From Berghia stephanieae (Eukaryota > Mollusca > Gastropoda > Nudibranchia > Aeolidiidae): DNA of 64,000 nucleotides. Below are positions 63,036-64,000 of the stretch, in pieces. A model generated the notes under the pieces. That model worked only from the letters and a program-made list of their open reading frames with translations, ran no database searches and was not told the origin of the DNA. The translations under genes and the position numbers were made by a program. Where the stretch lies: positions 25,764,787 through 25,828,786 of the forward strand of contig CM067444.1 of assembly GCA_034508935.3 (NCBI GenBank), written 5' to 3'. Positions within the stretch are counted from its first letter, which is position 1. Each line of letters starts with the position of its first letter.

Positions 63036-63169
63036 GGCAGAAAACGATCAAAGATAATGGACTTGTGTAACCTCAAGACAAATAAGAGTCAGCAAATATA
63101 AATATTACATGTAACTCCAGATCTTGTGTCAGGAGAATTTAGGTCACATGCAGTGTTAACTGCAGTTTT

Positions 63170-63708
63170 TTGTTGTTGTTTTTTTTTGTTTTTTAAGGGT
63201 TTTACGGCGCTTGCAACACATTTAGGTTATATCAGCGCCAGTAAAAAGGAAGAAAATGGGATAGTAAAAAGTTCTAGAATTACAATTAAAGCACCCAAGA
63301 AAAAGTAAGACATAGGGGAACTGGGAACAAATAGGGATCAGATGTAGATTCCAAGAGCGTACCACCAATGCACTTAGTTTGAGATCACCTATAAGTCTCA
63401 TCCAGACATAAGCACAAAATCCAACAAAGAGGAATACACTCAAATGCTTGCAGTATACATTAAAAATAACAAATATAATAACACACAACAGAGAGATGAT
63501 TTACAAGGAAAAAAATATCATCTCCCAAAACAATAACTATGCATTTGACTGTTTCCCTCCCAGCTAGGACTCCGGCCAGGGTCGGGACAAAACCGAGCAA
63601 TCTCACACCAAGACAAAGACAGAAAACATGTTGGAAAACAGATATAAGGGGATAGAAGACACGGTAAGTACCTCCCTGCCCACTGTGGAGGTAGGGAACC
63701 CCACCCAG
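63170..63708 (-). mobile_element. SINE-6 retroposon specific to copy B, with target duplication
   Basis: 539 bp between two aactgcagtttt repeats (63,158-63,169; 63,709-63,720). Copy A has one uninterrupted aactgcagtttt at about 14,630-14,641. The minus-strand 3' end has gcgccgtaaaaccc and an A-rich tail with CAA steps. Confidence 0.93.
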
Positions 63709-63960
63709 AACTGCAGTTTTGGTAATCGCTCTTCTATGAATCCAAAGATTGCGTTTAGGAATTCCAGAGAGGATTCTTGACTATGAGAAAATTTGAAAAA
63801 ATGGGATAGTCAAAAAAGTTGTAGATTTACAATAAGCTTCAACAGTCGTGACGTCACTTCCCTCGTAATGACGCATAGTAACTTATGCCCCGGTAACGGT
63901 AAACCGATTACCCTATCAATATCATATCACTCCGATCTTAAAACTAAATAATTTGAACTG

Positions 63961-64000
63961 TTTTTGTTGTTTTTTTTTTTTTAATGGTTTTACGGCGCTT
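63961..64000 (-). mobile_element. SINE-6 retroposon, cut by the window end
   Basis: T-rich run then aatggttttacggcgctt, the start of the same element as at 63,170. Copy A has no such insertion at its matching site (about 16,645). Confidence 0.75.

Overview
The window is animal nuclear DNA: AT-rich, intron- and repeat-dominated, full of microsatellites, tRNA-derived SINEs, LINE tails and small inverted-repeat DNA elements, with no operons, rRNA or CRISPR. The repeat carrying a GCGCCGTAAAAC end (plus-strand form ggttttacggcgcttgcaac) resembles dispersed repeats I know from molluscs, so a marine mollusc or similar invertebrate is my best guess (about 50 %). This is from memory and could not be searched.

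Layout. Positions 1 to about 16,700 (copy A) reappear in the same orientation from about 47,024 to the window end (copy B), with the same order of elements and, by eye, only a few differences per hundred bases outside microsatellites. The copies differ by clean events: two retroposon insertions with direct repeats, two extra MITEs, a longer 210-bp satellite array, an expanded AAT tract and two deletions, all in B. This is either a true segmental duplication or two haplotypes left side by side by the assembler. Between the copies lie: more satellite, SINEs and MITEs (17-22 kb); a ten-unit 120-bp minisatellite (23-24.2 kb); SINEs and hairpin elements (25.5-31.6 kb); the only convincing protein-coding region (32.8-34.8 kb, minus strand); a 100-N assembly gap (36,016-36,115) followed by about 2.8 kb of poor-looking sequence; microsatellites; a five-unit tandem SINE array (42.7-44.6 kb); and a GA-rich tract.

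Coding content. One locus on the minus strand (32,816-34,831) encodes two zinc-finger-like motifs, a tyrosine-recombinase-like catalytic region and a Myb/SANT-like C-terminus. It opens behind a good splice acceptor, so it is probably a downstream exon of a host gene or of a Crypton-like DNA element. It is read in two overlapping frames. Two LINE reverse-transcriptase C-termini survive as short fragments. All other long open frames are read-through of microsatellites, SINEs or palindromes.

Mobile-element biology is the main interest. A 184-bp MITE targets TATA; its empty sites can be read inside neighbouring satellite units, and it has repeatedly inserted beside itself because each copy carries TATA at both ends. 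Other notable structures are 229-bp near-perfect foldback hairpins in three loci, a SINE flanked by 54-bp direct repeats, a SINE multimer bounded by 12-bp direct repeats, and a minisatellite built from tRNA 5' halves joined by CA repeats.
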